Shown here: piece after piece, positions 47,502 to 56,631 of the stretch
How the letters are laid out: every line of letters begins with the position of its first letter
Numbering within the stretch: the stretch's first letter is position 1
Notes under the pieces: model-generated
Seen by the model: only the letters and a program-made list of their open reading frames with translations
Told to the model about the DNA's origin: nothing
Database searches by the model: none
Source: Pseudomonas sp. AL03
GTDB lineage: Bacteria > Pseudomonadota > Gammaproteobacteria > Pseudomonadales > Pseudomonadaceae
Direction: 5' to 3'
Length of the DNA: 64,000 bases
Assembly: GCF_029960815.1 (NCBI RefSeq)
Contig: NZ_JASBRE010000007.1
Coordinates: 144,988 to 208,987, forward strand
Made by a program: the position numbers and the translations under genes

Positions 47502-48423
47502 GCTGAAACGCCTGCTTACGCGACCCATCAATCACTGCCTGACGCGCGGCGGGCGAGCAGTGTGCGCGTTCGTGTTTTTCCTTTTGCTCGCCGGCCAGGC
47601 TCAGTCATCGTTGGCGCAACCGAAAGAAACCCTGGTCTGGTTATTGCGTGACCTTCCACCGCTGATGATTTTCGAAGGATCGAAAAAGGACCAGGGAGTG
47701 ATCGATCAATTGTTACCGCTGCTGATCGCCCGCATGCCGCAATACGAGCACACCCTGATGCGAGTCAATCGCGCTCGCGGCTTGCAAATGCTCCACGAGC
47801 CATCCCTCACGTGCGATGCGGCGCTGAACTGGAGCAAGGAGCGCGATAGCTGGATCGTGTTTTCCATTCCGGTGTTTCGGGCCATGAGCAATGGATTGGC
47901 CGTACGCCGCGATGATCGGGAGGTGCTGACGCCCTTCATCAAGGATGGCGAAGTGGACCTGGTTGCCCTGTTGGCCAGTGGCCACGAGAAGCTGGGCATT
48001 ATTGCCGAGCGCAACTATGGCGAATATCTCGACGCGCGGCTCAAACAAGCACCCGCCCACTCACTGACCCTCCACTACGGTAACGACGCCTTGGGCAGCC
48101 TGTTGCAAATGCAACGTCTGGGGCGCTTGCGGATGCTGTTGGGATACCGCCCGGAAATCCGCTACCAGGCCCAGCAGCAAGGGATCGCGGAGGATGAATT
48201 GCAGTTCTACCCGATTCGCGGCACGGGCAAATACCTGTCCGGCTACATCGGCTGTACCGACACACCCCAGGGCCGGCAGGCGATCATCGAGATCAACCAA
48301 CTGCTGCGCACCCTGCCCCACGATCATTTGAGCCAGGCATACGCCGCCTGGCTGGACCCCGAAAGTCGCAGCGACTACCTGGAAGCCAGCCGGGCATTTT
48401 TCATACAACAGGCCGCGCAATGA
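47428..48423 (+). CDS. Periplasmic solute-binding-like protein (TIGR02285-type), start uncertain
   Basis: A protein of about 300-330 residues with a signal-peptide-like hydrophobic run (VCAFVFFLLLAGQAQSSLA) and a type II periplasmic-binding-like body: VWLLRDLPPLMIFEGSKKDQ, DAALNWSKERDSWIVFS, LGIIAERNYGEYLDARLK, GYIGCTDTPQGRQAI. It belongs with small amino-acid-binding-like proteins without transporter partners. The only in-frame ATG (47428) lies 74 nt inside the CoA-transferase gene and puts the signal segment 45 residues in. A CTG at 47503 would give a normal signal peptide (KRLLTRPINH first) and a GTG at 47560 a shorter one. I cannot decide between them. Confidence 0.75.
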   Translation: MRRYSTILVTTRSRSQSCVKPGRSKLKRLLTRPINHCLTRGGRAVCAFVFFLLLAGQAQSSLAQPKETLVWLLRDLPPLMIFEGSKKDQGVIDQLLPLLIARMPQYEHTLMRVNRARGLQMLHEPSLTCDAALNWSKERDSWIVFSIPVFRAMSNGLAVRRDDREVLTPFIKDGEVDLVALLASGHEKLGIIAERNYGEYLDARLKQAPAHSLTLHYGNDALGSLLQMQRLGRLRMLLGYRPEIRYQAQQQGIAEDELQFYPIRGTGKYLSGYIGCTDTPQGRQAIIEINQLLRTLPHDHLSQAYAAWLDPESRSDYLEASRAFFIQQAAQ

Positions 48424-48439
48424 CAAATCGCAGGCAAAA

Positions 48440-48476
48440 AGAAACCCCGAGAAGTGGGGAGACGACTCGGGGTTAA
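48440..48476 (-). terminator. Intrinsic terminator of the DUF3509 gene
   Basis: AACCCCGAG (48443-48451) pairs with CTCGGGGTT (48466-48474) across a 14-nt loop; the minus-strand exit is TTTCTTTTTGCC. It faces the minus strand and lies about 120 bp after the DUF3509 stop. Confidence 0.7.
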
Positions 48477-48593
48477 ACGTGGCCTATATAAAGACCAGTA
48501 ACAGCAAGCTACAAGCACCGGAGCACAATGCTTGATCCTGCTGTTACATGATCTGACTGACATTGGCGCAGGAAGGTTCCCACAAAAAACAAT

Positions 48594-48881
48594 TCAATTT
48601 CGATTGGCCAGGATCTTGTCCTGAGCCGCATTGCGCAACGCCGCTATGACGCAGGGCTCCAGCCGACCTTCCGCGATCAGCACGTCGCGATGCAACCCGT
48701 CGACCACATCCGTCAGTAGACGCTTGCTGGTCAACTGGGCCTGATTGAACGCGCGTTCGACCACGATAGCGCCGGTCGCATTCATCAGTGTCACCAGGCA
48801 TTCGCCATGGGTCCCAGACGGGGTCAATGTAACCTGATACGGGCTCAGAGCCTCACCGAGCAATAGACTGATATTTTCCAT
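48594..48881 (-). CDS. DUF3509 family protein
   Basis: A 95-residue cytoplasmic protein starting MENISLLLGEALSPYQVTLT. It resembles the small DUF3509 proteins found mainly in Pseudomonas, of unknown function. VVERAFNQAQLTSKRLLTDV and VDGLHRDVLIAEGRL are the conserved-looking parts. ATG 48881 is chosen; a GTG four codons upstream (48893) is possible. It lies between the solute-binding-like gene and the truncated sensor gene. Confidence 0.75.
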   Translation of the reverse strand: MENISLLLGEALSPYQVTLTPSGTHGECLVTLMNATGAIVVERAFNQAQLTSKRLLTDVVDGLHRDVLIAEGRLEPCVIAALRNAAQDKILANRN

Positions 48882-49043
48882 CTCGATCACCACTCAATAG
48901 TCCAAAAACAAAGTGCCTGGGGCGTGCCTACCGTAAATGACCTCTGGCCCGAGAAGAAAGTTCTGGATACCGACTGCAGGCGAACCTGCGCCTCTGGTCA
49001 ATAGAGCATGCACGGCCAAGATGACAGAGAAAAAACAGCCGCG

Positions 49044-50408
49044 TCACGCCTGCTTCTTGCGCTTGCCGATATCGGTCCATCCCCCCAGCAGGCCGCGCAA
49101 TTGTCCATCGGCACTGTAAAAAGGCACCGTCCACTGATAGACATGCCTGACGCCGTTATTGAACATCAACTGACGCTCACTGAAGCGGGTCTTGCGCGTA
49201 CCGAGCTGGGCCATGAACTCTGCATGGAGCAGTTCGGCAGTCGCTTTGGGCAAGACATCCTGTTCAATCAACTGTCGTCCCTGAACCTGGTCAAAACGAG
49301 TCGACAAGCCCTCTTCATAACTTTTGTTGCACATGATCAAACGCCCTTCCAGATCACGAACAAACATCGGATCGGGCATGGCGTCCACCAACGCATGCTG
49401 GAAAGCGAGCTGATCACTCAGATTTTTCTCGGCATCCAGGCGCTGCTGGATCAATACCGTGAGCCGACGGTTCCAGAGCAGAGACAGCAGGCCGAACAGA
49501 CTGACGATAAACACTCCCCAGCAGCCCCACTGGGTGAGCCGGTGCCATTTGCCGGGCACTTGAACGGGGGCAATCCCATTGAGCCATTTCAGGCGGATGG
49601 CGCGCAATTCGGCAGGAGGAAACGCTTCAAGCGCCTTGTTGAGGATGCTCGACAATTGCGGCTGACCTTTGCGTACGGCCACGTGCTCCGCCTCCCATTT
49701 GCCCTCCACCGTATACCCGACCTTGAGCTGACCGGACGGATAGAGTTGTGCTCCTATTTCGTTTTCGATGGTGGCATAGGCCTCACCGCTTTCGACCAGC
49801 GCCCGGGCTTCCATATAGGTTTTAACCGAGCGCAGGTCGATGTCCGGATTGTCGCGGCGAATCGTAGCCTCCAGCGCATGCCGCGTCGGCAACACCAGGA
49901 CCCTTCCCGACAGCTGCTCCAAGGATTGCACCACTGGTTCCCCGGCTCGCCCGACGAACACCCAGCCAGCGCCTCCGAACGCATGACTGAAATCCAGAAA
50001 CGTCTTGCGTTCGTCATTCATCGCCAACGTCGTGCTCATGTCCGCGGCACCGCTTTCCAGCCGTCCAAGCAGCTGATCGGTAGAAAACGACTCTTCATGA
50101 ACAAAGTGCAATCCCGTCATGGCGCTGATGCGGTTGAGCAGATCATTGTTCAAACCGCTCCAGTGGCCGTGCTCATCCTTGAACAGGTACAGCGGATATT
50201 GCACCGAGGCGACGATGACTTGCGAATGCTCGGCAATCCATTTCAACTCCTGAGCATCCAGCTCGATCGTTGGGCCGGCGACCGATCCTTTGGACTCGGA
50301 GGCCGCCAATTGCGACGCGCTCCCCCATTGAGCAAAGCCCAGGGTGCCGGCTAAAAAAAATACCCAGCACACGGCTGGTTTCAATCTACTGAAAAACAAC
50401 ATTGTCAC
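49044..50408 (-). CDS. Sensor protein with periplasmic binding domain and PAS domain, no kinase domain (BvgS-like N-terminus)
   Basis: A 454-residue membrane protein. A signal peptide (about 1-32) is followed by one periplasmic binding domain of the SBP_bac_3 type (about 50-280), a membrane helix (about 294-312), a short coiled coil, and a PAS domain (about 335-450) ending GGWTDIGKRKKQA. This is the layout of BvgS/EvgS-type sensor kinases up to the point where the histidine-kinase domain should begin (usually GWTDISERE then MSHEIRTP), but the gene stops. No kinase sequence is visible in any minus-strand frame in the ~160 bp downstream before the DUF3509 gene. It may be a remnant or a protein that signals through a partner. 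Confidence 0.82.
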   Translation of the reverse strand: MTMLFFSRLKPAVCWVFFLAGTLGFAQWGSASQLAASESKGSVAGPTIELDAQELKWIAEHSQVIVASVQYPLYLFKDEHGHWSGLNNDLLNRISAMTGLHFVHEESFSTDQLLGRLESGAADMSTTLAMNDERKTFLDFSHAFGGAGWVFVGRAGEPVVQSLEQLSGRVLVLPTRHALEATIRRDNPDIDLRSVKTYMEARALVESGEAYATIENEIGAQLYPSGQLKVGYTVEGKWEAEHVAVRKGQPQLSSILNKALEAFPPAELRAIRLKWLNGIAPVQVPGKWHRLTQWGCWGVFIVSLFGLLSLLWNRRLTVLIQQRLDAEKNLSDQLAFQHALVDAMPDPMFVRDLEGRLIMCNKSYEEGLSTRFDQVQGRQLIEQDVLPKATAELLHAEFMAQLGTRKTRFSERQLMFNNGVRHVYQWTVPFYSADGQLRGLLGGWTDIGKRKKQA

Positions 50409-50489
50409 TTCCTTGGCGATGAACTCGCCCGTCCTTCATGGGGCGACTCTTCATGTACGTATCACGACAAGTGTGACATGCAGAAATGA

Positions 50490-50516
50490 GAAAGCCCGTC
50501 AGGAGACGGGCTTCAA
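50490..50516 (-). terminator. Intrinsic terminator of thrC
   Basis: AAGCCCGTC (50492-50500), loop AGGA, GACGGGCTT (50505-50513), with TTTCTCATTTC on the minus-strand exit, 23 nt after the thrC stop. Confidence 0.75.
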
Positions 50517-50536
50517 AATGTGACAGTTTTAATTGG

Positions 50537-51946
50537 TTACAGAGGCTTGCCGCGGTTGCCATGCTGACTGACAAAGGCCTGGACGGCTTTCAGGTCATTT
50601 GGCAGCACGGTGCAGCGCTCATCTCGCTCAAACAAATCAGAAAGATGTGCAGGTAGTTCGAGCGCTTTTCCTACGCCTGCTTTTTCCACGGCGTCCGGAA
50701 ATTTGACCGGGTGGGCCGTACCGAGGATCACCATTGGGGTATCCAGGCTGCGACGGCACTCGCGTGCAGCCTTCACACCGATAGCCGTGTGGGGATCCAG
50801 CAGTTCGCCGGTTTGCTCGAAGACTTCGGCGATGGTTTCGCAGGTTTGAGCGTCATCCACGGCCAGCGAATCGAACAGTTTGCGAGCTTCGGTCCAGCGC
50901 TCCTCTTCGACGCTGAAACCGCCACCCTGCTTGAAGGTGTCCATCAAACCGGCAATCGCGGCGCCGTTGCGACCGTGCAGATCGAACAGCAGGCGTTCGA
51001 AGTTCGACGACACCATGATGTCCATCGACGGCGACAGCGTGGCGTGCAGCGTTTCCTTGACGTACTGATTGCCGCTCATGAAGCGGTGCAGGATGTCGTT
51101 GCGGTTGGTGGCGACGATCAACTGGTTGATCGGCAGGCCCATGTTGCGTGCCAGGTAACCAGCGAAGATGTCGCCGAAGTTACCGGTCGGCACCGAGAAC
51201 GACACCGAACGCGCCGGGCCACCCAGTTGCAGGGCGGCGTGGAAGTAGTAAACGATCTGGGCCATGATCCGCGCCCAGTTGATCGAGTTCACCGCGACCA
51301 GGCGCGTGCCCTTGAGGAAGCTCTGGTCGGCGAAGCTGGCCTTGACCATTTCCTGGCAGTCATCGAAGTTGCCTTCGATGGCGATGTTGTGGATGTTCTC
51401 ACCGAAGATCGTGGTCATCTGGCGACGCTGCACTTCGGACACGCGGTTGTGCGGGTGCAGGATGAAGATGTCGACGTTTTCGCAGTGCTTGCAGCCTTCG
51501 ATGGCGGCCGAACCGGTGTCGCCGGAAGTAGCGCCGACAATCACCACGCGCTCACCGCGCTTTTCCAGCACGTAGTCGAGCAAACGACCGAGCAGTTGCA
51601 GGGCGAAGTCCTTGAACGCCAGGGTCGGGCCGTGGAACAGCTCCAGTACCCATTCGTTGCCGTTCAGCTGACGCAATGGCGCGACGGCGTTGTGCGAGAA
51701 CACAGCGTAGGTTTCTTCGAGGATCTTTTTGAAATCGGCATCGGGGATGCTGCCGGTGACGAACGGGCGCATCACCCGGAAGGCCAGCTCGTGATACGGC
51801 AGGCCGGCCCAGGAAGCGATTTCTTCCTGGGTGAAACGTGGCAGGTTTTCCGGGACGTACAGACCACCGTCCGTGGCCAGACCGGCCAACAGGACGTCTT
51901 CGAAATTCAGGGCCGGTGCCTGGCCGCGGGTACTGATATAACGCAT
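50537..51946 (-). CDS. thrC: Threonine synthase
   Basis: A 469-residue PLP enzyme turning O-phosphohomoserine into threonine. Family features are MRYISTRGQAPALNFEDVLL at the N-terminus, the PLP-lysine segment LAFKDFALQLLG, the phosphate-binding VGATSGDTGSAA, and VPTGNFGDIFAGYLA. It is the longer, type II-like form with an insertion domain. ATG 51946 is chosen over ATG 51958 because MRYISTRG is conserved. It lies 66 nt after hom, the usual hom-thrC order, and ends at a terminator. Confidence 0.97.
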   Translation of the reverse strand: MRYISTRGQAPALNFEDVLLAGLATDGGLYVPENLPRFTQEEIASWAGLPYHELAFRVMRPFVTGSIPDADFKKILEETYAVFSHNAVAPLRQLNGNEWVLELFHGPTLAFKDFALQLLGRLLDYVLEKRGERVVIVGATSGDTGSAAIEGCKHCENVDIFILHPHNRVSEVQRRQMTTIFGENIHNIAIEGNFDDCQEMVKASFADQSFLKGTRLVAVNSINWARIMAQIVYYFHAALQLGGPARSVSFSVPTGNFGDIFAGYLARNMGLPINQLIVATNRNDILHRFMSGNQYVKETLHATLSPSMDIMVSSNFERLLFDLHGRNGAAIAGLMDTFKQGGGFSVEEERWTEARKLFDSLAVDDAQTCETIAEVFEQTGELLDPHTAIGVKAARECRRSLDTPMVILGTAHPVKFPDAVEKAGVGKALELPAHLSDLFERDERCTVLPNDLKAVQAFVSQHGNRGKPL

Positions 51947-52012
51947 GACTGGCTCCAATAGACAGTGTTCGCAAACCCGGGCCCGCGCGCGGGCCCAGTG
52001 AACGATAACGGC

Positions 52013-53317
52013 TTAGTTCAGGTGCTCGACGCGGATCCGTACGACCGGACCGACCACGCCCGTCAAGGCTTCCAGAGCGGCGATCGCGTCATTCATGTGC
52101 TGTTCCAGCACACGGTGGGTCAGCAGGATCATCGGCACCAGGCCGTCGTGCTCTTCGACTTCCTTCTGCATGATCGATTCGATGTTGATGCCGCGCTCCG
52201 ACAGGATGCTCGCGACCTGGGCCAACACGCCCGGATGGTCCTTGGCCTGGATGCGCAGGTAATAGGCGCTTTCGCAGGCTTCGATCGGCAGGATCGGGTG
52301 GGCCGACAGCGAATCTGGCTGGAAGGCCAGGTGCGGCACGCGGTTTTCCGGGTCGGACGTCATGGCGCGAACCACGTCCACCAGGTCGGCGATGACCGAC
52401 GAAGCGGTCGGCTCCATACCGGCGCCGGCGCCGTAGAACAGGGTCGAACCGGCGGCATCACCGTTGACCATCACCGCGTTCATCACGCCATTGACGTTGG
52501 CAATCAGGCGATCGGCAGGGATCAGCGTCGGATGCACACGCAACTCGATACCGGCAGGCGTGCTGCGAGCCACACCGAGGTGCTTGATGCGATAGCCCAG
52601 CGCTTCGGCGTAGTTCACGTCAGCGGTGGTCAGCTTGGTGATGCCTTCGGTGTAGGCCTTGTCGAATTGCAGCGGAATACCGAATGCGATGGACGCCAGG
52701 ATCGTCAGCTTGTGAGCCGCGTCGATGCCTTCAACGTCGAAGGTCGGATCGGCTTCGGCGTAACCCAGGGCTTGCGCCTCGGCGAGTACGTCTTCGAAGG
52801 TCCGGCCCTTTTCGCGCATTTCGGTGAGGATGAAGTTGCCGGTGCCGTTGATGATCCCGGCGACCCAGTTGATACGGTTGGCGGACAAGCCTTCACGGAT
52901 CGCCTTGATCACCGGAATACCACCGGCCACGGCGGCTTCGAACGCAACGATCACGCCCTTCTCGCGGGCCTTGGCGAAAATTTCGTTACCGTGAACGGCG
53001 ATCAACGCCTTGTTCGCGGTTACCACATGTTTTCCGTTCTCGATCGCTTTGAGTACCAGCTCACGGGCAACGGTGTAGCCGCCCACCAGCTCTATGACGA
53101 TGTCGATCTCAGGGTTCGTGGCCACTTCGAAGACATCGTTGGTAATCGCAATACCGGTCGTCTGGAACTGAGGCTTTGGCGTGCGCATGGCGATTTGTGC
53201 CACTTCGATTCCACGCCCGGCACGACGAGCAATTTCCTCGGCGTTGCGCTGAAGTACGTTGAAGGTACCGCCACCGACGGTCCCTAACCCACAGATGCCT
53301 ACTTTGACCGGTTTCAC
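52013..53317 (-). CDS. hom: Homoserine dehydrogenase
   Basis: A 434-residue NAD(P)H-dependent enzyme making homoserine from aspartate semialdehyde. The dinucleotide motif GICGLGTVGGG is at the N-terminus. The catalytic region contains AAVAGGIPVIKAIREGL and INGTGNFILTEM, and a C-terminal ACT domain (about 350-430, YYLRIQAKDHPGVLAQVASI) implies feedback control, probably by threonine. The start is GTG at 53317 with GGGGAG 6 nt upstream; the ATG at 53371 would add an unconserved leader. It is followed by thrC and preceded by dsbC. Confidence 0.97.
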   Translation of the reverse strand: MKPVKVGICGLGTVGGGTFNVLQRNAEEIARRAGRGIEVAQIAMRTPKPQFQTTGIAITNDVFEVATNPEIDIVIELVGGYTVARELVLKAIENGKHVVTANKALIAVHGNEIFAKAREKGVIVAFEAAVAGGIPVIKAIREGLSANRINWVAGIINGTGNFILTEMREKGRTFEDVLAEAQALGYAEADPTFDVEGIDAAHKLTILASIAFGIPLQFDKAYTEGITKLTTADVNYAEALGYRIKHLGVARSTPAGIELRVHPTLIPADRLIANVNGVMNAVMVNGDAAGSTLFYGAGAGMEPTASSVIADLVDVVRAMTSDPENRVPHLAFQPDSLSAHPILPIEACESAYYLRIQAKDHPGVLAQVASILSERGINIESIMQKEVEEHDGLVPMILLTHRVLEQHMNDAIAALEALTGVVGPVVRIRVEHLN

Positions 53318-53451
53318 TGTGAACTCCCCATAAAACGGCCGACTCAAGGCCGGCCGTGAAAACAACCGCATGCTCGCGGTTCTCTATTGATGGCCCGGTG
53401 AATGTTACCGCCGGACCATGATCGTCAATGGCTGACCGTGACGATGCAAAT

Positions 53452-54183
53452 TTATTTCGCGTCCAGCGCCAGTTTGGCGACTTGTGGCGCAGGCTGGTAG
53501 CCCGGAATGACTTGGCCATCAGCCAAAACGATGGCCGGTGTGCCGTTCACGCCGATCGACTGACCGAGGGCGAACTGTTTGGAAACCGGGTTATCGCATT
53601 TGGCGGCCTTGATTTCCTTGCCGTCGACCATTTTGTCCATGGCGGCTTTTTTGTCTTTCGAGCACCAGACTGCTTGCAGCTGTTCATCACCCGGCGAGCC
53701 CAGGCCCTGGCGCGGGAACGCGACGTAACGCACTTCGATGCCGCGCTTGTTCAGCTCAGGCACTTCGGCATGCAGCTTGTGGCAGTACGGGCAGGTGGTG
53801 TCGGTGAACACGGTGATGTGCGACTTGGTTTCGCCGATTGCCGGGTAAACCACGGTTTCCGCGACAGGGATTGCGTTGACCAGTTTGGAAACGCCCAGGC
53901 GTTCGGTCTTCTCGGTCAGGTTGACCGGTTTGCCGTCCTTGAGCTGGAACAGGTAACCCTGAACCACGTACTGGCCATCGGCGCTGGCGTAGAGCACGCG
54001 GCTGCCCTTGAGTTTGACTTCGTACAGGCCTGGCAGCGGGCTGGCGGTGATGGTTTCTACTGGCACCTCGAGCTGGAGGTTTTCCAGGCTTTTACGAATG
54101 GCTTTGTCGGCCGCGTCATCGGCGACGGAAAAGGTGCTGACCAACGCAATGGCTGCGGCGGCGAAAATATGGGTCAGACGCAT
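53452..54183 (-). CDS. dsbC: Thiol:disulfide interchange protein DsbC
   Basis: A 243-residue periplasmic disulfide isomerase. A signal peptide cleaved near SVADDA (about residue 21) leads to a dimerisation domain (about 22-80) and a thioredoxin-like domain with the active site CPYC (131-134, in TDTTCPYCHKLH). A second cysteine pair (VWCSKDKK, KCDNP) matches the structural disulfide of DsbC. cis-Pro is in NGTPAIVL. ATG 54183 follows AGGAG by 5 nt and is much better than the in-frame start at 54270. Confidence 0.96.
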   Translation of the reverse strand: MRLTHIFAAAAIALVSTFSVADDAADKAIRKSLENLQLEVPVETITASPLPGLYEVKLKGSRVLYASADGQYVVQGYLFQLKDGKPVNLTEKTERLGVSKLVNAIPVAETVVYPAIGETKSHITVFTDTTCPYCHKLHAEVPELNKRGIEVRYVAFPRQGLGSPGDEQLQAVWCSKDKKAAMDKMVDGKEIKAAKCDNPVSKQFALGQSIGVNGTPAIVLADGQVIPGYQPAPQVAKLALDAK

Positions 54184-54342
54184 GAGAACTCCTGAAGGCG
54201 GACAAATGGGACGATCAGAACGCCCGTGCCGAAACACCGGGTCATAATCGCCCATCGTGCAAACCGGCAAAGCCTACCACATAAGGCCCCTGTGGCCGAA
54301 TGCGCCAGACAAGACACCTTACTTCCGGTGTACGACGCTTGG

Positions 54343-54473
54343 GTAGCAGCTGGCGAAGCCTGCGTTCGGCTGCGAAGCAGTCGTGAAACAAGGCACTGCA
54401 GTGTTTCAGTTGAACCGTGAACTCAGGATTTACGTCTGCTTCGCAGCCGAACGCAGGCTTCGCCAGCTGCTAC
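54343..54473. repeat. Inverted repeat (GTAGCAGC family)
   Basis: GTAGCAGCTGGCGAAGCCTG continuing to CGTTCGGCTGCGAAGCAG at 54343-54380 reappears inverted at about 54436-54473, with about 55 bp between. It occupies most of the 301-bp gap between dsbC and xerD. A near-identical element is at 63847. Confidence 0.85.
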
Positions 54474-54484
54474 ACAGTTCTGCA

Positions 54485-55381
54485 CTAACCGCGCGGGTGA
54501 TGTTTGGCGTGCAGATCCTGCAAGCGTGCGCGGGCGACGTGTGTATAGATCTGCGTGGTCGACAGATCGCTGTGGCCGAGCAGCATTTGCACCACCCGCA
54601 GGTCGGCTCCGTGGTTGAGCAGGTGCGTGGCGAAGGCATGACGCAGGGTATGCGGCGACAGCGACTTGCCGATCCCGGCGACCTTGGCCTGGTGCTTGAT
54701 GCGATGCCAGAAGGTCTGCCGAGTCATCTGCTCGCCGCGCCGGCTGGGGAACATGACATCGCTGGGACGCCCGCCGAGCAATTCCTGGCGGCCATCGCGC
54801 AGGTAACGCTCGACCCAGACAATCGCCTCCTCGCCCATCGGCACCAGCCGCTCCTTGCTGCCCTTGCCCATCACTCGCAGCACGCCTTGGCGCAGATTGA
54901 CCTGCTCCAGTGTCAGACTGATCAGCTCAGTCACACGCAAGCCGCAGGCGTAAAGCACTTCGAGCATGGCGCGATCTCGCTGACCGATGGCTTCGCTCAG
55001 GTCCGGGGCGCTTAACAAAGCCTCGACATCCGCTTCCGACAGGGATTTGGGCAATGGCCTGCCGAGCTGTGGCATATCGACGCGCAACGTCGGATCGACG
55101 GCGATCAGCTTTTCCCGCAGCAAATAGCGATAAAAGCCACGCACACCGGAGAGAAATCGCGCCGTCGAGCGGGGCTTGTAGTTTTGCTCCAGGCGCCAGG
55201 CCAGGTGATCGAGGATCAACTCACGGCCGGCGTTGATCAACTCCAGCCCCTTCTCCTGCAGCCAGCCGTTGAACAAGGCCAGGTCGCTGCGATAGGCATC
55301 GCGGGTGTTATCGGAAAGACCTTTCTCCAGCCACAGCGCGTCGAGAAATTGGTCTATCAAAGGATGATCGATGGCGGGCAT
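54485..55381 (-). CDS. xerD: Site-specific tyrosine recombinase XerD
   Basis: A 298-residue recombinase which, with XerC, resolves chromosome dimers at dif under FtsK control. The SAM-like N-terminal domain covers about 1-100. The catalytic residues are intact: Arg in CGLRVTELISL, His-x-x-Arg in HTLRHAFATHLL, His in LLGHSDLSTTQIY and the nucleophile Tyr in IYTHVARARL. Length is standard. dif itself is not expected here and none was found. The gene is next to dsbC, as in other pseudomonads. Confidence 0.96.
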   Translation of the reverse strand: MPAIDHPLIDQFLDALWLEKGLSDNTRDAYRSDLALFNGWLQEKGLELINAGRELILDHLAWRLEQNYKPRSTARFLSGVRGFYRYLLREKLIAVDPTLRVDMPQLGRPLPKSLSEADVEALLSAPDLSEAIGQRDRAMLEVLYACGLRVTELISLTLEQVNLRQGVLRVMGKGSKERLVPMGEEAIVWVERYLRDGRQELLGGRPSDVMFPSRRGEQMTRQTFWHRIKHQAKVAGIGKSLSPHTLRHAFATHLLNHGADLRVVQMLLGHSDLSTTQIYTHVARARLQDLHAKHHPRG

Positions 55382-55433
55382 AAAGGCTCAGGCAAGACCG
55401 GCAGTACGGCCAAGGAAGATAAATCGCAGGCAA

Positions 55434-55463
55434 CAAAAAAGCAGCCCGTAGGCTGCTTTTTTC
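55434..55463 (-). terminator. Intrinsic terminator of the rpsP-rplS operon
   Basis: AAAAAAGCAGCC (55435-55446), loop CGTA, GGCTGCTTTTTT (55451-55462), 18 nt after the rplS stop on the minus strand. Confidence 0.92.
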
Positions 55464-55480
55464 TGCATCGGAAGCTGGAC

Positions 55481-55831
55481 TTAAGCCAGTTTTTCCTTGA
55501 TGCGAGCTGCTTTACCGGACAGGTCACGCAGGTAGTACAGCTTGGCTTTACGTACGTCACCGCGACGTTTAACGGCCATGCTGTCGATTTGCGGGCTGTA
55601 GGTCTGGAAAGTACGCTCTACGCCAACACCGTTGGAGATTTTACGAACGGTGAAAGCACTGTTTACGCCGCGGTTACGCTTGGCGATAACAACACCTTCG
55701 AACGCTTGCAGACGCGAACGGTCGCCTTCCTTCACTTTCACCTGAACGACAACAGTGTCGCCCGGGGCAAAGGTAGGGATCTCTTTGGTCATCTGCTCTG
55801 CTTCGAGTGCAAGGATGATTTTGTTAGTCAT
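55481..55831 (-). CDS. rplS: 50S ribosomal protein L19
   Basis: A 116-residue ribosomal protein at the 30S-50S interface. [60 protein letters not shown] and ERTFQTYSP are typical L19 sequence. GGAGCACAGC precedes the ATG. It is the last gene of the rpsP-rimM-trmD-rplS operon. Confidence 0.98.
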   Translation of the reverse strand: MTNKIILALEAEQMTKEIPTFAPGDTVVVQVKVKEGDRSRLQAFEGVVIAKRNRGVNSAFTVRKISNGVGVERTFQTYSPQIDSMAVKRRGDVRKAKLYYLRDLSGKAARIKEKLA

Positions 55832-55876
55832 GCTGTGCTCCTAAGGTAGATCGTCGGATCTACCATCGATACGTTG

Positions 55877-56629
55877 TTAACTATCGTCCCGCTCGCGGAT
55901 GTATTCCTCGAGCAGCTTCTTCTCTTCTCCAGAAAGCGAGCGGCTTTCCAGAAGATCGGCGCGTCGTTCAAAGGTCCTACCAAGGGACTGCTGTAAACGC
56001 CAACGCCGGATATGCGCGTGATTGCCACTTAGCAATACGTCGGGAACACGCTGATCCGCATACACCTCCGGTCGGGTGTAGTGCGGGCAATCCAGCAAAC
56101 CATCCGTAAAGGAATCTTCCTCGGCGGAGTCCGCATGCCCTAAAGCTCCAGGCAGCAGTCGTGTAACCGCATCGATCAGGACCATCGCCGGCAGCTCGCC
56201 GCCAGACAGTACATAGTCGCCAATCGACCACTCTTCATCGACATGAGCTTCAATAAAACGCTCGTCAATGCCTTCATAGCGGCCGGCAATCAGGATCAAT
56301 GCATCCGAATTCGCCAACTCGCGTACCGCCGACTGAGTCAGTTGACGGCCTTGGGGGGACAGGTAAATGACCTTCGCCGCCTCCCCGGCTGCTGCCTTGG
56401 CCTGAACCAACGCATCTTCCAGGGGCTTGATCTTCATCACCATGCCCGGACCACCGCCAAATGGGCGATCATCCACAGTGTGATGTCGATCCGTCGTGTA
56501 GTCTCGCGGATTCCAACAGGTGAGCTGCAAGAGCCCCTGTTTCACCGCACGACTGGTGATGCCGTACTCGCTGATGGCGGAGAACATCTCGGGAAACAAA
56601 CTGATCACTTCTACGCGCAAATTAGCCAC
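55877..56629 (-). CDS. trmD: tRNA (guanine-37-N1)-methyltransferase
   Basis: A 250-residue SPOUT-class enzyme making m1G37 in tRNAs. The knotted SAM site is visible as [35 protein letters not shown] and [20 protein letters not shown]; the catalytic Asp lies in [13 protein letters not shown]. The start is taken as GTG 56629 ([18 protein letters not shown]), 2 nt after the rimM stop, matching the usual protein start. An ATG at 56650 within rimM would add seven residues; the longest frame (56746) is not credible. Confidence 0.95.
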   Translation of the reverse strand: MANLRVEVISLFPEMFSAISEYGITSRAVKQGLLQLTCWNPRDYTTDRHHTVDDRPFGGGPGMVMKIKPLEDALVQAKAAAGEAAKVIYLSPQGRQLTQSAVRELANSDALILIAGRYEGIDERFIEAHVDEEWSIGDYVLSGGELPAMVLIDAVTRLLPGALGHADSAEEDSFTDGLLDCPHYTRPEVYADQRVPDVLLSGNHAHIRRWRLQQSLGRTFERRADLLESRSLSGEEKKLLEEYIRERDDS

Positions 56630-56631
56630 GC

